A DNA stretch of 64,000 nucleotides from an uncultured Draconibacterium sp. (GCF_963677575.1 NZ_OY782038.1:2731501-2795500), one strand, 5' to 3'. Positions 17,758 through 26,369 are shown, counted from the first letter of the stretch. The notes: generated from the letters alone by a model not told the origin. Numbers and translations: made by a program.

Positions 17758-19134
17758 ATGACTAGACAAAAAAAGATTTTTCTTGATGAATCGGAAATGC
17801 CCAAACAGTGGTATAACCTGGCCCCCGATCTTCCATCGCCGTTGAATCCACCACTTGGCCCTGATGGAAATCCCGTTACGCCGGACATGTTGGCACCTGT
17901 TTTCCCAATGAACCTGATTGAGCAGGAAGTAAGCCAGGAACGCTGGATCGACATTCCTGAAGGTATTCGTGAAATTCTGGTACAATGGCGGCCAAGTCCG
18001 TTAATTCGTGCTTACGAACTGGAGGAAGCATTGGGAACACCGGCAAAGATCTATTACAAAAACGAAGGTGTTTCGCCAGCCGGTAGTCATAAACCAAATA
18101 CTGCTGTGGCGCAAGCCTGGTACAACAAAGAGTTTGGTATTAAAAAACTAACTACCGAAACCGGTGCCGGACAGTGGGGATCTGCCCTGTCGTATGCCTG
18201 TGCACAGATTGGCGGCATTGAGTGCAAAGTTTTTATGGTGCGTGTAAGTTTCGATCAGAAACCTTTCCGCAAGATGATGATGGAAACCTGGGGCGGCAAC
18301 TGTATTGCAAGTCCGAGTACGGAAACACAAGCCGGTCGCGATATTTTAGCACAGTTTCCTGATACACCGGGAAGTTTGGGAATTGCCATTTCAGAAGCTG
18401 TTGAAGCTGCGGTTACCGATCCTACCGGTGGTACCCGTTACTCATTGGGTTCGGTGCTGAATCACGTGATGTTACACCAAACAATTATTGGTTTAGAAGC
18501 TAAAAAACAGCTGGCCAAAGTGGGAATTAAAAATCCGGATGTAGTGATTGGCTGCTGCGGTGGCGGTAGCAACTTCGCAGGTCTTTCATTCCCGTTTATG
18601 TACGATAAAATTCATGGTGCCGATATCCAGATTATTGGAGCCGAACCATTTAGTTGTCCGACTTTAACAAAAGCACCGTTTATTTACGATAACGGCGACG
18701 TGGCACAAATGACTCCGCTTTTGGCCATGAACAGTTTGGGGCACAACTTTATTCCTGCACCAATTCACGCAGGTGGTTTGCGTTACCACGGAATGGCTCC
18801 GCTGGTAAGTGCAGCACTAAAAGATGGTTTAATGGATGCCATTGCTGTTCACCAAAGCGAATGTTTCGAGGCCGGTTTGTTATTTGCCAAAACTGAAGGT
18901 ATTATTCCTGCACCGGAAACAACGCACGCCATTGCCGCTACCATCCGCGAGGCTAAAAAAGCCAAGGAAGAAGGAAAAGAGAAAACGATCCTGTTCAACT
19001 TCAGCGGACATGGTTTAATGGATCTTGTTGGTTACAATAAATATTTGGGAGGTGAATTGCACGATTACGAATATCCGGAATCGGAAATTGCAGCCAACCT
19101 GAAAAAACTGGAAGGTTATCCGCTACCAAAATAG
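17758..19134 (+). CDS. Stand-alone tryptophan synthase beta chain-like protein (TrpB2 type)
   Basis: The protein has 458 residues, longer than canonical TrpB (about 400), and has the N-terminal extension (LPSPLNPPLGPDGNPVTP) of the TrpB2 group. The PLP lysine is K112 in AGSHKPNTA. ETGAGQWGSAL is the substrate loop, GCCGGGSNFAG binds the PLP phosphate and FSGHGLMDLVGY is the terminal motif. TrpB enzymes condense indole with serine; TrpB2 proteins often act without TrpA and are thought to salvage indole. No trpA or other trp operon gene is adjacent, in line with a salvage role. A good terminator follows. Confidence 0.93.
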   Translation: MTRQKKIFLDESEMPKQWYNLAPDLPSPLNPPLGPDGNPVTPDMLAPVFPMNLIEQEVSQERWIDIPEGIREILVQWRPSPLIRAYELEEALGTPAKIYYKNEGVSPAGSHKPNTAVAQAWYNKEFGIKKLTTETGAGQWGSALSYACAQIGGIECKVFMVRVSFDQKPFRKMMMETWGGNCIASPSTETQAGRDILAQFPDTPGSLGIAISEAVEAAVTDPTGGTRYSLGSVLNHVMLHQTIIGLEAKKQLAKVGIKNPDVVIGCCGGGSNFAGLSFPFMYDKIHGADIQIIGAEPFSCPTLTKAPFIYDNGDVAQMTPLLAMNSLGHNFIPAPIHAGGLRYHGMAPLVSAALKDGLMDAIAVHQSECFEAGLLFAKTEGIIPAPETTHAIAATIREAKKAKEEGKEKTILFNFSGHGLMDLVGYNKYLGGELHDYEYPESEIAANLKKLEGYPLPK

Positions 19135-19163
19135 GAATATTGGAAAATTAGAATATTAGAATT

Positions 19164-19197
19164 AGCGCACTGTAAAACTGCAGTGCGCTTTTCTTTT
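19164..19197 (+). terminator. Rho-independent terminator of trpB2
   Basis: AGCGCACTG at 19164-19172 pairs with CAGTGCGCT at 19181-19189 (8-nt loop), followed by TTTCTTTTC. It is 30 bases after the trpB2 stop. Confidence 0.85.
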
Positions 19198-19274
19198 CAA
19201 TTCCAAACTAAATCAAATTAATCTATAATACCAATATCGTTATGTAATGCCGCATAAATTTATTATCTTCGATC

Positions 19275-19787
19275 ATGGGAAAGAAAGCCTATTTGGAGAT
19301 AAAAGAATCGGTAGCTGAGCTACAAAAACTGTTGGTAAAACAAAAATCATTTCAGGCAGGAAAACGGCTCAGGAGTTTAATTGAAATAAAATCCGGCAGG
19401 TTTAGTACCCGTCAAGAACTTGCAGACTATTTATGTGTGCACAAAAGGACTCTTGAAAGATGGATCAATAGTTACAAATCCGGAGGTATTTCAGAGTTGC
19501 TATCCGACAAGCCAAAAGTCAAACGATCAAAAATTATTACGCCTGCAATTCATCAAGGTCTTGAGCAAAGAGTCAATGACCCGCATAATCCGTTCCAGGG
19601 GTATTGGGATGCCCAGAACTGGGTATATCAGGAATATGGGGTAGAAATAAAATATCAACGTATCCGGGAATACCTGATAAAACATTTCAAAACCAAGGTA
19701 AAAAGCCCACGGAAATCACATATTAAGAAAGACAAACAGGCCGAAGAAGCCTTTTTAAAAACTACCAAACACATTCCACGCACTTAG
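19275..19787 (+). CDS. IS630 transposase, N-terminal part (helix-turn-helix and linker)
   Basis: This part has 170 residues. A helix-turn-helix of the IS630/winged type (STRQELADYLCVHKRTLERWINSYKSGGISEL) is followed by the second DNA-binding half and linker (YWDAQNWVYQEYGVEIKYQRIREYL). The frame ends at TAG 19785-19787, but homology leaves it earlier. After EEAFLK at about 19758-19760 the family sequence continues in the +1 frame as LPNTFHALRKSLDKNNYNSVN. The switch point lies in the run TTTTTAAAAAC at 19752-19762. Either a programmed +1 event or transcript slippage joins the parts, or a single extra A has inactivated the gene. Confidence 0.8.
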   Translation: MGKKAYLEIKESVAELQKLLVKQKSFQAGKRLRSLIEIKSGRFSTRQELADYLCVHKRTLERWINSYKSGGISELLSDKPKVKRSKIITPAIHQGLEQRVNDPHNPFQGYWDAQNWVYQEYGVEIKYQRIREYLIKHFKTKVKSPRKSHIKKDKQAEEAFLKTTKHIPRT

Positions 19788-20343
19788 AAAGAGTCTGGAT
19801 AAAAATAACTACAACAGTGTTAACTTGTATTTTCAAGATGAAAGCCGCTTTGGGCTGATGAGCCATATTGGAAAATGTGTGACAGCCCGTGGGGTGAGGC
19901 CGGTTATTAGCTACCAGCACAAATTTGCATCTACCTATTTGTATGGCAGTTATTCTCCTGTTAATGGTGATTCGTTTGTTTGGGAGATCGATGGTGTCAA
20001 TGTGAATATATTCGAGGCTTACTTAAATGCCTTTTCCAAACACAAGCCAGAAGAATATAAGATTGTAGTTGTTGACAATGCGGGGTTTCATTCTACAAAG
20101 AACATAGAGGTACCGAGCAATATATATTTGCTAAATATTCCACCTTACACCCCGGAGTTAAATCCATGTGAACAAGTTTGGCAATACATTAAAACAAGGT
20201 TCAAAAACCAACTATTTGAGGACATGGAAAAACTAAGGCAATGGCTGTGGCGTATATCAAACAATATGGGAACAGAAACAATTAAATCGATTACAGGAAA
20301 TCATCACTTCTTAAATGCATTTAATGCGGCATTTAATAACTAA
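19759..20343 (+). CDS. IS630 transposase, C-terminal DDE catalytic part (+1 frame)
   Basis: The +1 frame is open from 19759. The first in-frame likely initiator is TTG 19825, but translation probably enters from the upstream part. Catalytic residues are visible: Asp in FQDESRFG, Asp in VVVDNAGFH and Glu in TPELNPCEQVWQYIK. Together the two parts give about 360 aa, normal for IS630 transposases. With correct frame switching the enzyme would be complete; without it the element is non-autonomous. Confidence 0.8.
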   Translation, partial: KLPNTFHALRKSLDKNNYNSVNLYFQDESRFGLMSHIGKCVTARGVRPVISYQHKFASTYLYGSYSPVNGDSFVWEIDGVNVNIFEAYLNAFSKHKPEEYKIVVVDNAGFHSTKNIEVPSNIYLLNIPPYTPELNPCEQVWQYIKTRFKNQLFEDMEKLRQWLWRISNNMGTETIKSITGNHHFLNAFNAAFNN

Positions 20344-20357
20344 ATCGGTATAAAAAA

Positions 20358-23159
20358 CTATTTCTTATTTATTTTTATCCGTGTAGCTGCCTCCGTTGAA
20401 ATGGGCAAATTCAAAACGGCATGCTCATTCAGGCTCACTGTCTCCGACCAGTTTTCTCCGGCTTGAATAAGATAATCACCCGTTAAACCATTTAGTACGA
20501 GCGAAAGCTGGTGCTCATCGCCGCTACGATTTTCTATCAAAAACTCGATCTTTTCTCCATCCTTATCAAATTGCACAGATTGATTCTTCTGAAATCCATC
20601 CCGTTTCAGAATAACATCAAATTTTCGGTCATTGTCCCGAAAATAGAGTTTCTGACGCAAGCCGTCTTTCGGAATAACACTGTAGGAATTCCCTACTTTT
20701 TGAAGCTCTCCTCCATAGGCCACCATCCCAAATATTTCATCGTTTGAAACTACCGTTGCAGCAGTTCGTAGAGCTCCGCAATAGCCAAGATCAATCTCGC
20801 CATCGTAAGTCCATGGACCTCTGCCCTGTGTTTTCTGCATCCAGTTACGTGAATATTTCTGCGGCTCAAAAGCCCAGCCCGACGCGCCGTCATTTTCTTT
20901 CCCCGGAAACCAGAATCCGTAATCTGTTTCCGGTGTTCCTGAATTAATCAGGGCAAACGAACTTAAATACGACTGGTAACCCAATCGAATATTGACTGCC
21001 GGCGAATCGGAAAAATACAAGCCATAATCCAGTATCGACCAGCCGCCCATTTGAGCCATGTAATCGAGTACGTATCCATCGCTCCTTCCTCGGTAATCGC
21101 TTCCCAAAAAGTAGTACATCGGTTCAATGGTTCCGCGCTGTGCAATGTTTGCCTCGTTCTGGCGCTCCATAAAATCGGCGGCATCCTCCTTTTTTACAGC
21201 CGGATGCGAATACCAACGTTTGTAATTTTTATCGAACCACAAATTCGAATCGGGCTTCATTTCATTCAGCACCCCGTATTTTGCCAGCGCATAACTCGAC
21301 TCAAAAGCAGTGGCATCCACCGCATATTCCGAACGGAACGGGTACTCATCATCGTAAACAAAATACTTTACTTTTTTCTCCCACTCGCTTCGTAAAAATG
21401 AGGCGTCGCTTGCAAAACCTTTTTCTTCCAACACTTCAATTAGCTCAGGAATAAGTAGTTCGTTGTAACAGCCCCATTTATATGTTTCGTACCAAGGAAG
21501 AATTTCGTACGGATAAATAAAATAAGCTTTTGCCGTTTCTTTGGCTAACTTCAGATAACCATCGGCATCGCGAAATTTTGTGAGTTGCGGATACATGGAA
21601 GCAATCTGGTACATGTGATAATACATCATCATAATGTGTGGATAATCGTACGATCGCCACACGTGCATTTTAAAACGATTCTTGTCTTCGGTTTTTGCTT
21701 CTCTCGCTTTTTGGTCGCGGTTAACCAACCAGTTTGGCGTACCATAAACACCATACGGATAAGGTTCTTCCTCATCGGTTCGCTGCAAACCTCCCCAAAC
21801 AAAATTTTCGATGTAATATTCAATGGCTTCAATCTCCTCTTTGTCCGGATAAACCACATTTTTCGATGCCAGAAACGGCGCTTTGCACAAACCCGGATCG
21901 TCGCAGGTAAGAATATATTCTAGACGACTTGTATCCAGATAATCCGCATTATCGGGGCCACGCAATTCGGCATTTTTCATGTCGTAAACACCAAATAATC
22001 CGTCGTACCATTTTGTGGAGTCGCGGTGTTGCTGACGATTTACAAGAAAAGCAGCACGCTTTTTATACAAGGTTTCCAGCGGTTCGGTAACGAAAAACTC
22101 CAATTGTGTTTGCAAATTATCGCCATAATTTATTATCAGTTTGTTTTCACCCAAATGATTGAACTTGACCTCATAAAAGTTAGTGCTGTCGTCCTTTTTA
22201 CCAATAAACTTTATGTTGGTTTGGTCGCCTCCAAATTCGGGGTCAATGCTGTTAATCGCTTGTTTGGTGCGCAAAGCAATTTTTGCATTTAGGTTCGAAG
22301 GCACTGTCATTCCCGGCATTACTTCCACATCGATCAATCCCTCATCAACCAAAATATCGCGGATCTGATCGTAATCATCGGCCCAGCGGAATTTAAAACC
22401 ATACGTCCGGGTTTCATTTGGCTGAATTAATTCCGAAGTATGGTATTGTCTCCACGTTCCCCGTTGTTCCTTATTTCCGGTACATGACGAATGGATAAAT
22501 GCTTTAAAAATTCCCCTTTCGGAACGAATATGCGATGCGGTTGTCCAATATTCGAGCGAGGTGCCTTGCTGCGGAACCATAACTAAGTATGGTGCTACTC
22601 CCGTTGGACGCTCAAAATAAAAGAAGGAATTATCGCCGGCAATATGATGGTGTTTTATGGCACTCATCTCAAATATCTGTTGAGGATTTTCGCCATACGG
22701 ACTTTGATAGGCAAGAGGAATTACCAGATCTTCAATCCGAACTGCCGACTCGTCGGTGTTGGTTAATTTAATCGTCCAAACCAACTGGCCATCTTCGAGG
22801 ATGAAGTCCTGCTCCAACCGCAAGGCTTTCTGCAATTTCTCGCAAGAACTCCAATAATAAACGGTTTCATCATCCTTTTGGATTTTTGTACATCCATTAA
22901 TCGATGCACGGATTGAATCGAGCTTTGTATTATGAATATAGCGAACCGTGATGTCTCCTAACTGCCCCCTTCTGCTAATATAATTTGTCGGATAAATATC
23001 GTCCGCCTTTCTCAACTCCGTCAAGCCATACTTTTGGGCTTGCAGAACAAAATCATTATTGCTGATTTTTAAGGTGTCGGAAACCTCTGCAAATACCGTT
23101 GAGTTTAAAAACGTAAAGAGAAAAAATAGGATGAAAAAACGAAAATATGAGCTGGCCAT
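20358..23159 (-). CDS. DUF5695 family exported protein (glycoside hydrolase-like)
   Basis: The protein has 933 residues with the start placed at 23159 (MASSYFRFFILFFLFTFL), giving a clean signal peptide ending near FAEVSD. The longer frame adds 13 residues without signal character. After the signal, LKISNNDFVLQAQKYGLTEL and NYISRRGQLGDITVRYI match the start of DUF5695, a family of about 850-950 aa that resembles (alpha/alpha)6-barrel carbohydrate-active enzymes with beta-sandwich caps. The central part is Trp/Tyr-rich with acidic residues (WYETYKWGCYNELLIPELIE), as in such barrels. Catalysis is not established. The gene ends 8 bases from the IS630 element and is not truncated as far as can be judged. 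Confidence 0.75.
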   Translation of the reverse strand: MASSYFRFFILFFLFTFLNSTVFAEVSDTLKISNNDFVLQAQKYGLTELRKADDIYPTNYISRRGQLGDITVRYIHNTKLDSIRASINGCTKIQKDDETVYYWSSCEKLQKALRLEQDFILEDGQLVWTIKLTNTDESAVRIEDLVIPLAYQSPYGENPQQIFEMSAIKHHHIAGDNSFFYFERPTGVAPYLVMVPQQGTSLEYWTTASHIRSERGIFKAFIHSSCTGNKEQRGTWRQYHTSELIQPNETRTYGFKFRWADDYDQIRDILVDEGLIDVEVMPGMTVPSNLNAKIALRTKQAINSIDPEFGGDQTNIKFIGKKDDSTNFYEVKFNHLGENKLIINYGDNLQTQLEFFVTEPLETLYKKRAAFLVNRQQHRDSTKWYDGLFGVYDMKNAELRGPDNADYLDTSRLEYILTCDDPGLCKAPFLASKNVVYPDKEEIEAIEYYIENFVWGGLQRTDEEEPYPYGVYGTPNWLVNRDQKAREAKTEDKNRFKMHVWRSYDYPHIMMMYYHMYQIASMYPQLTKFRDADGYLKLAKETAKAYFIYPYEILPWYETYKWGCYNELLIPELIEVLEEKGFASDASFLRSEWEKKVKYFVYDDEYPFRSEYAVDATAFESSYALAKYGVLNEMKPDSNLWFDKNYKRWYSHPAVKKEDAADFMERQNEANIAQRGTIEPMYYFLGSDYRGRSDGYVLDYMAQMGGWSILDYGLYFSDSPAVNIRLGYQSYLSSFALINSGTPETDYGFWFPGKENDGASGWAFEPQKYSRNWMQKTQGRGPWTYDGEIDLGYCGALRTAATVVSNDEIFGMVAYGGELQKVGNSYSVIPKDGLRQKLYFRDNDRKFDVILKRDGFQKNQSVQFDKDGEKIEFLIENRSGDEHQLSLVLNGLTGDYLIQAGENWSETVSLNEHAVLNLPISTEAATRIKINKK

Positions 23160-23316
23160 GATACGTGGTTTTTGATAGCTCAAGATATTAAAATGCACGA
23201 GGTTGACCTTGTACTTATGTTTAAAAATGTTGCACTTCGTTTAAACAGTCAAGTAATTTTTCATATCAAAAATCACAGTAATTAAACTGCTGCAATATTA
23301 CTACGAAGTGGGCATT

Positions 23317-24264
23317 TTAAAAGAAAGCGTAAATCAATTCTTCGTTATCAGTTTTTAAAACATCGCGAATATCTGCGTAAAAGTGTTGTTTGCCAACCAA
23401 TAACGCCGATAACTCCGTGGTGTAAGGTTCAACAAAATAATTGCCCTGCAGGTTTGCGTTTTCAATCCGGCCTTTTTTTACTTCGAGGTAGATTTCAAGT
23501 GTCCGCCCTTCAATTTCGATCTTATTGGTGAACGAATATTTTGGCGAGTAAGCCCAACGCCAGTCCCAGGTTGCGAATTTTTCTTCAACCAGTTTGCTTA
23601 TTGTTTCCTCATCGTCAGCAGAAATCGTATAACTTTTGGCTCCGCCTTTTTTCAGTTGTACACCAATCATAAAATCGATAAACGCCTCAATGTTCATTTC
23701 GTTTTTAAGGAACGGAAAAATATTGGCTACCTGGCTACGGTTCGATTGTACCGCTTTGCTAGTATATTTTCCCGGTATAACTTTTATACTGTTTCCCAGA
23801 TTCTCCAGATCGGAGTTAAACAACAAGGTACCGTGGTGCAAAACACGGTTTTTAAAAACATGTTCTGCATTTCCCGATATCTTTAAACCTTCAATCAGTA
23901 AATCGTTTCTGCCCGATGTTGTGGCTTCAATATCCAGTTCGGCAAGTGCTTCCACCACCGGTTCTGTAAATTGTTTAAACGAAATCTCGGCCGGACTTTT
24001 TACATTTTTAATAAAAGCAAAATTTACATTTCCTGCATCGTGGTAAACTGTTCCTCCGCCCGAAATACGGCGCGCAACAGTAATATCATTCTCGCGTACG
24101 TAGCGGTAATTCACTTCACCCAACGCATTTTGGTGTTTGCCAACCACAACAGTTTTATCGCTTTGCCAAAGCATAAAAATATCGTCGTCGAAATTTTTTA
24201 ACAGGTACTCTTCGGTAGCCAGGCAGTAAAAAGGATTGTTGTTTTTTAGATTAATGCAAAGCAT
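23317..24264 (-). CDS. lplA: Lipoate--protein ligase
   Basis: The protein has 315 residues with the start at 24264 (MLCINLKNNNPFYCLATEEYLL). The open frame extends 31 codons upstream across the terminator of the preceding gene, so those codons are rejected. Conserved LplA motifs are present: RRISGGGTVYHDAGNVNFAFI for lipoyl-AMP binding, GRNDLLIEGLKISGNA and VLHHGTLLFNSDL. The C-terminal accessory domain (WAYSPKYSFTNKIEIEGR) is present. It attaches lipoate to 2-oxoacid dehydrogenase or GcvH domains. It is monocistronic. Confidence 0.92.
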   Translation of the reverse strand: MLCINLKNNNPFYCLATEEYLLKNFDDDIFMLWQSDKTVVVGKHQNALGEVNYRYVRENDITVARRISGGGTVYHDAGNVNFAFIKNVKSPAEISFKQFTEPVVEALAELDIEATTSGRNDLLIEGLKISGNAEHVFKNRVLHHGTLLFNSDLENLGNSIKVIPGKYTSKAVQSNRSQVANIFPFLKNEMNIEAFIDFMIGVQLKKGGAKSYTISADDEETISKLVEEKFATWDWRWAYSPKYSFTNKIEIEGRTLEIYLEVKKGRIENANLQGNYFVEPYTTELSALLVGKQHFYADIRDVLKTDNEELIYAFF

Positions 24265-24304
24265 CTCTTCAGTTTTATGTTCGGCAAAAATACAAAATGC
24301 CGGG

Positions 24305-24340
24305 CATAAAAAAACCATCCGTCGCTTGACAGATGGTTTT
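24305..24340 (-). terminator. Terminator of the small CarboxypepD_reg-like gene
   Basis: On the minus strand AAAACCATC and GATGGTTTT (arms 24332-24340 and 24311-24319) enclose an inner GTC/GAC pair and are followed by T residues. It lies 22 bases after the stop at 24362 and upstream of the lplA start. Confidence 0.8.
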
Positions 24341-24361
24341 CTTTTTATGTATAGCATATTG

Positions 24362-24712
24362 CTAATTCACGGGCTTCAGCTTAACATTTACCTCGTTTGT
24401 GAATATGTCAATAGTCTTTTTTTCAATTTCATTCTTTTCGTAAGAAATATAACTGGCTACAATGTTGTATTCGCCTGGAGTAACATCTTCGAAATAGAAG
24501 TTCCCATCGAAATCGGTATAAGCTTTTTTGTCGGTTCCTTCCAGCTTTACTTCAACACCTACCAAGAGTTCGCCGGTCATTTCGTCGGCTACATTTCCGG
24601 TAATCATTACTGTTGATGGTTTATCAGCATTTGCCGGCTTGCTATCCTTATCATCGGCCAATCCGCTAAAAAATAAACCTGTTACTAAAATTAATGTTAG
24701 AAAAATCTTCAT
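24362..24712 (-). CDS. Small secreted CarboxypepD_reg-like protein
   Basis: The protein has 116 residues with the start at 24712 (MKIFLTLILVTGLFFSG), giving a signal peptide cleaved near SGLAD. An acidic linker is followed by one carboxypeptidase-regulatory-like beta-sandwich domain: MITGNVADEMTGELLVGVEVKLEGTD, then FDGNFYFEDVTPGEYNIVASYISY. Such free-standing domains are usually fused to TonB receptors; here there is no barrel. The -7 motif TACTTTTG (24748 to 24741, minus strand) lies about 30 bases upstream, and a tandem 11-bp array is immediately behind it. This suggests control by an OmpR/PhoB-type regulator (inference). Confidence 0.7.
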   Translation of the reverse strand: MKIFLTLILVTGLFFSGLADDKDSKPANADKPSTVMITGNVADEMTGELLVGVEVKLEGTDKKAYTDFDGNFYFEDVTPGEYNIVASYISYEKNEIEKKTIDIFTNEVNVKLKPVN

Positions 24713-24740
24713 TTTATATTCCTTAATCTCTTTTAACATA

Positions 24741-24803
24741 CAAAAGTAGAGCAGGGAATTTACACTGCAGTTACACAATTATTACAAATCGATTAATCTT
24801 TCA
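24741..24803 (-). promoter_or_regulatory. Promoter with four-unit 11-bp tandem array (Pho-box-like)
   Basis: On the plus strand TTACA, TTACA, TTACA and TTAAT begin at 24760, 2471/24771, 24782 and 24793 (the second is at 24771), exactly 11 bp apart. Read toward the gene on the minus strand, this is three TGTAA units followed by the -7 motif TACTTTTG at 24748-24741. The layout, 11-bp direct repeats taking the place of a -33 box, is that of PhoB-type activated promoters. Repeat polarity is opposite to that at 57742 and 49928. Confidence 0.5.
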
Positions 24804-24905
24804 TAATTGTACTGGTAGAGATCGTTTCATGCTTTTTGAATTTTGGTTATCGAAACTACAGATAAGATCGACTAATACATTGCAATTATTTTTTCAGCTT
24901 TTTAG

Positions 24906-24932
24906 GTAAAAAAAAGCCCCGCCGGAGCGGGA
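24906..24932 (-). terminator. Terminator of the SusC/SusD/YdcF operon
   Basis: On the minus strand GTCCCGC pairs with GCGGGGC through a 4-nt loop, followed by eight T residues. It lies about 100 bases after the YdcF-like stop at 25030. Confidence 0.8.
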
Positions 24933-24953
24933 CTCTAACCTAACCAAATTTAT

Positions 24954-25043
24954 ATGAAAAAAAACAATCGAAGTCTCAGTAAAGTATTGACAGCGCTTTA
25001 TATTAGCTTAAGCTTCGTTCTGTTAACAGCTAAGGATCTAAGG
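24954..25043 (+). pseudogene. Possible remnant of an exported-protein gene start
   Basis: ATG 24954 opens a short frame whose first about 28 residues look like a genuine signal peptide (KVLTALYISLSFVLLTA) and is preceded by an AAC-rich leader. It then runs antisense into the end of the YdcF-like gene and has no further domain. It could be the stump of a lost SusC-type gene, or chance. No family can be assigned. Confidence 0.25.
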
Positions 25044-26325
25044 GATCATTGCAATCAAGCATACACGATTCCGGTAATGGATAAAACTCCACATCATTAC
25101 GGTTTAATCGTTCGCCCAATTTATAGGGTACATATCCTAATTCCATAATGCATCTTTTATCGAAATTCTTGTTGGTAATGTAATAACTCTGATCAAGCGT
25201 AGTTGTACACAGGGCCTTTTTCTCAGACGGAATGCCATAGTTAAAAATTAAACGTGCAGCATTTCTAAAATTGGTTGTTGTATGCCGTGCATGTGGTTCA
25301 ATAATCAGCGCAGACTCGGGAATATTATACCGATTCATTAATTCATTTTTCATTTCGATGGCCTCGCAAAACGGCGTCTGAAAAGGATGTACAAATCCTC
25401 CCGAAAGAATAATATACGGTGCTAAACCTTTAAAATACCTGTCGGCAGCCAGCTTGCAGCGCATCATTCCGAGAGGACTGAGTGCGACTCCCTCTTCTTC
25501 AGGACCGTGCCCCGGTACTAAAATGACCGAATAAGGGTATTCTTCCCATTTTGTTTGAGCCACCTGTTTTACAGCCGCTGCGTTTTCGCCTAATTCCATC
25601 GGCTCAAAACGCGCCGCCTCATTTCTTTCATTTGCTTCCAATAGCCAAAGTGCAAAATCCAACGAAGACTCATAAAAAGAAAGGATATCATCTAAATCAT
25701 CCAAAACATTCAAAGCTGTAATACTGAGTACTTTCTTGTAATAGTCGCTACGAACATTATAGCTTACAGAGTCGATATGAGGATATCGTGGTTTTTCCCC
25801 CGTGGCATAAACAGAAATGATGTGGTTTATACCATTTAATTCCTTTTGCCAGGCTTTTTGAATAAACTCCTGATCACTCAATTCATTGTTCAGGAAAAAC
25901 TGATTTGTTGTACGAAGACTGTCGATTACTTTTGCCAACAAAGTCGTTTCAGAGAGTTCTAACCATTCGGCACTGCTTGCCTGCATATCAACGTCCGAAA
26001 TTTGAAAGTAGGAGGCAATTGAATCTACCTCAAATAAATTGAAATTTTCTAAAGTCAAATTCTCCGTAAGAAACTGTTGTTTTGATTTAGCCAGCAGTTT
26101 AAATGATTCGTTTTCGCTAATTAAGCTTTTAATTTTTGGATGGCTTTGAACCAGGTTTAAAAAAGGGAAATTCTTTTGAAGAATAATCGCTCTTTTACTT
26201 ACTGCTGAATGATCACTTGAACTGCTGACTATTGACTCCTGTGTACACGAGTCAAGTACAAAAAAAATCAGAAATACTAGTATTGAATAGCTGATAATAC
26301 GTTTCATAGATTTCATCTTTTTCAT
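25030..26325 (-). CDS. YdcF/DUF218-like lipoprotein
   Basis: The protein has 431 residues with the start at 26325 (or 26316 or 26307, in-frame Met codons). The lipobox gives Cys27 (FFVLDSCTQ). The C-terminal part has the DUF218 signature: YSVILVPGHGP, PYIILSGGFVHPFQTPFCEA, IIEPHARHTTTNFRNAARLIF. The N-terminal 220 residues are helical and family-specific. DUF218 proteins (SanA, ElyC, YdcF) are linked to envelope integrity; some bind SAM. It follows susD by 44 bases with a hairpin between, so it belongs to the SusCD operon. A surface-lipoprotein DUF218 in a Sus-type operon is uncommon; its job is unknown. Confidence 0.75.
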   Translation of the reverse strand: MKKMKSMKRIISYSILVFLIFFVLDSCTQESIVSSSSDHSAVSKRAIILQKNFPFLNLVQSHPKIKSLISENESFKLLAKSKQQFLTENLTLENFNLFEVDSIASYFQISDVDMQASSAEWLELSETTLLAKVIDSLRTTNQFFLNNELSDQEFIQKAWQKELNGINHIISVYATGEKPRYPHIDSVSYNVRSDYYKKVLSITALNVLDDLDDILSFYESSLDFALWLLEANERNEAARFEPMELGENAAAVKQVAQTKWEEYPYSVILVPGHGPEEEGVALSPLGMMRCKLAADRYFKGLAPYIILSGGFVHPFQTPFCEAIEMKNELMNRYNIPESALIIEPHARHTTTNFRNAARLIFNYGIPSEKKALCTTTLDQSYYITNKNFDKRCIMELGYVPYKLGERLNRNDVEFYPLPESCMLDCNDPLDP

Positions 26326-26340
26326 TTTGAGATGAAGAAA

Positions 26341-26359
26341 GCCGGGAATGACTCCCGGC
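26341..26359 (-). other. Intercistronic hairpin between susD and ydcF-like gene
   Basis: GCCGGGA at 26341-26347 pairs with TCCCGGC at 26353-26359 across 5 nt, 10 bases after the susD stop. There is no T-run, so it is more likely an mRNA stability or differential-expression element than a full terminator. Confidence 0.55.
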
Positions 26360-26369
26360 ATTTCATGTA

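Larger units (their letters stand above)
19229..20350 (+). mobile_element. IS630-family insertion sequence
   Basis: The element is bounded by TA at 19229-19230 and 20349-20350. The imperfect terminal inverted repeats extend over about 28 bp: left TACCAATATCG...AATGCCGCAT, and right (reverse complement) TACCGATTTAG...AATGCCGCAT. It carries the two parts of a DDE transposase in different frames. TA target duplication and the D-D-E signatures (DESRFG, VVDNAGFH, NPCEQVW) place it in IS630. The whole element is about 1.12 kb. It sits between the trpB2 terminator and the end of the DUF5695 gene. Confidence 0.9.

Noticed and set aside
17509..17985. A 158-codon minus-strand frame over the trpB2 leader
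   Set aside because: It runs antisense through the compound palindrome and the start of trpB2; the sequence has no protein-like character.
17758..19134. Tryptophan attenuator (leader peptide with Trp codons) upstream of trpB2
   Set aside because: The hairpin at 17529-17567 looks like a terminator, but no short frame with consecutive TGG codons precedes it.
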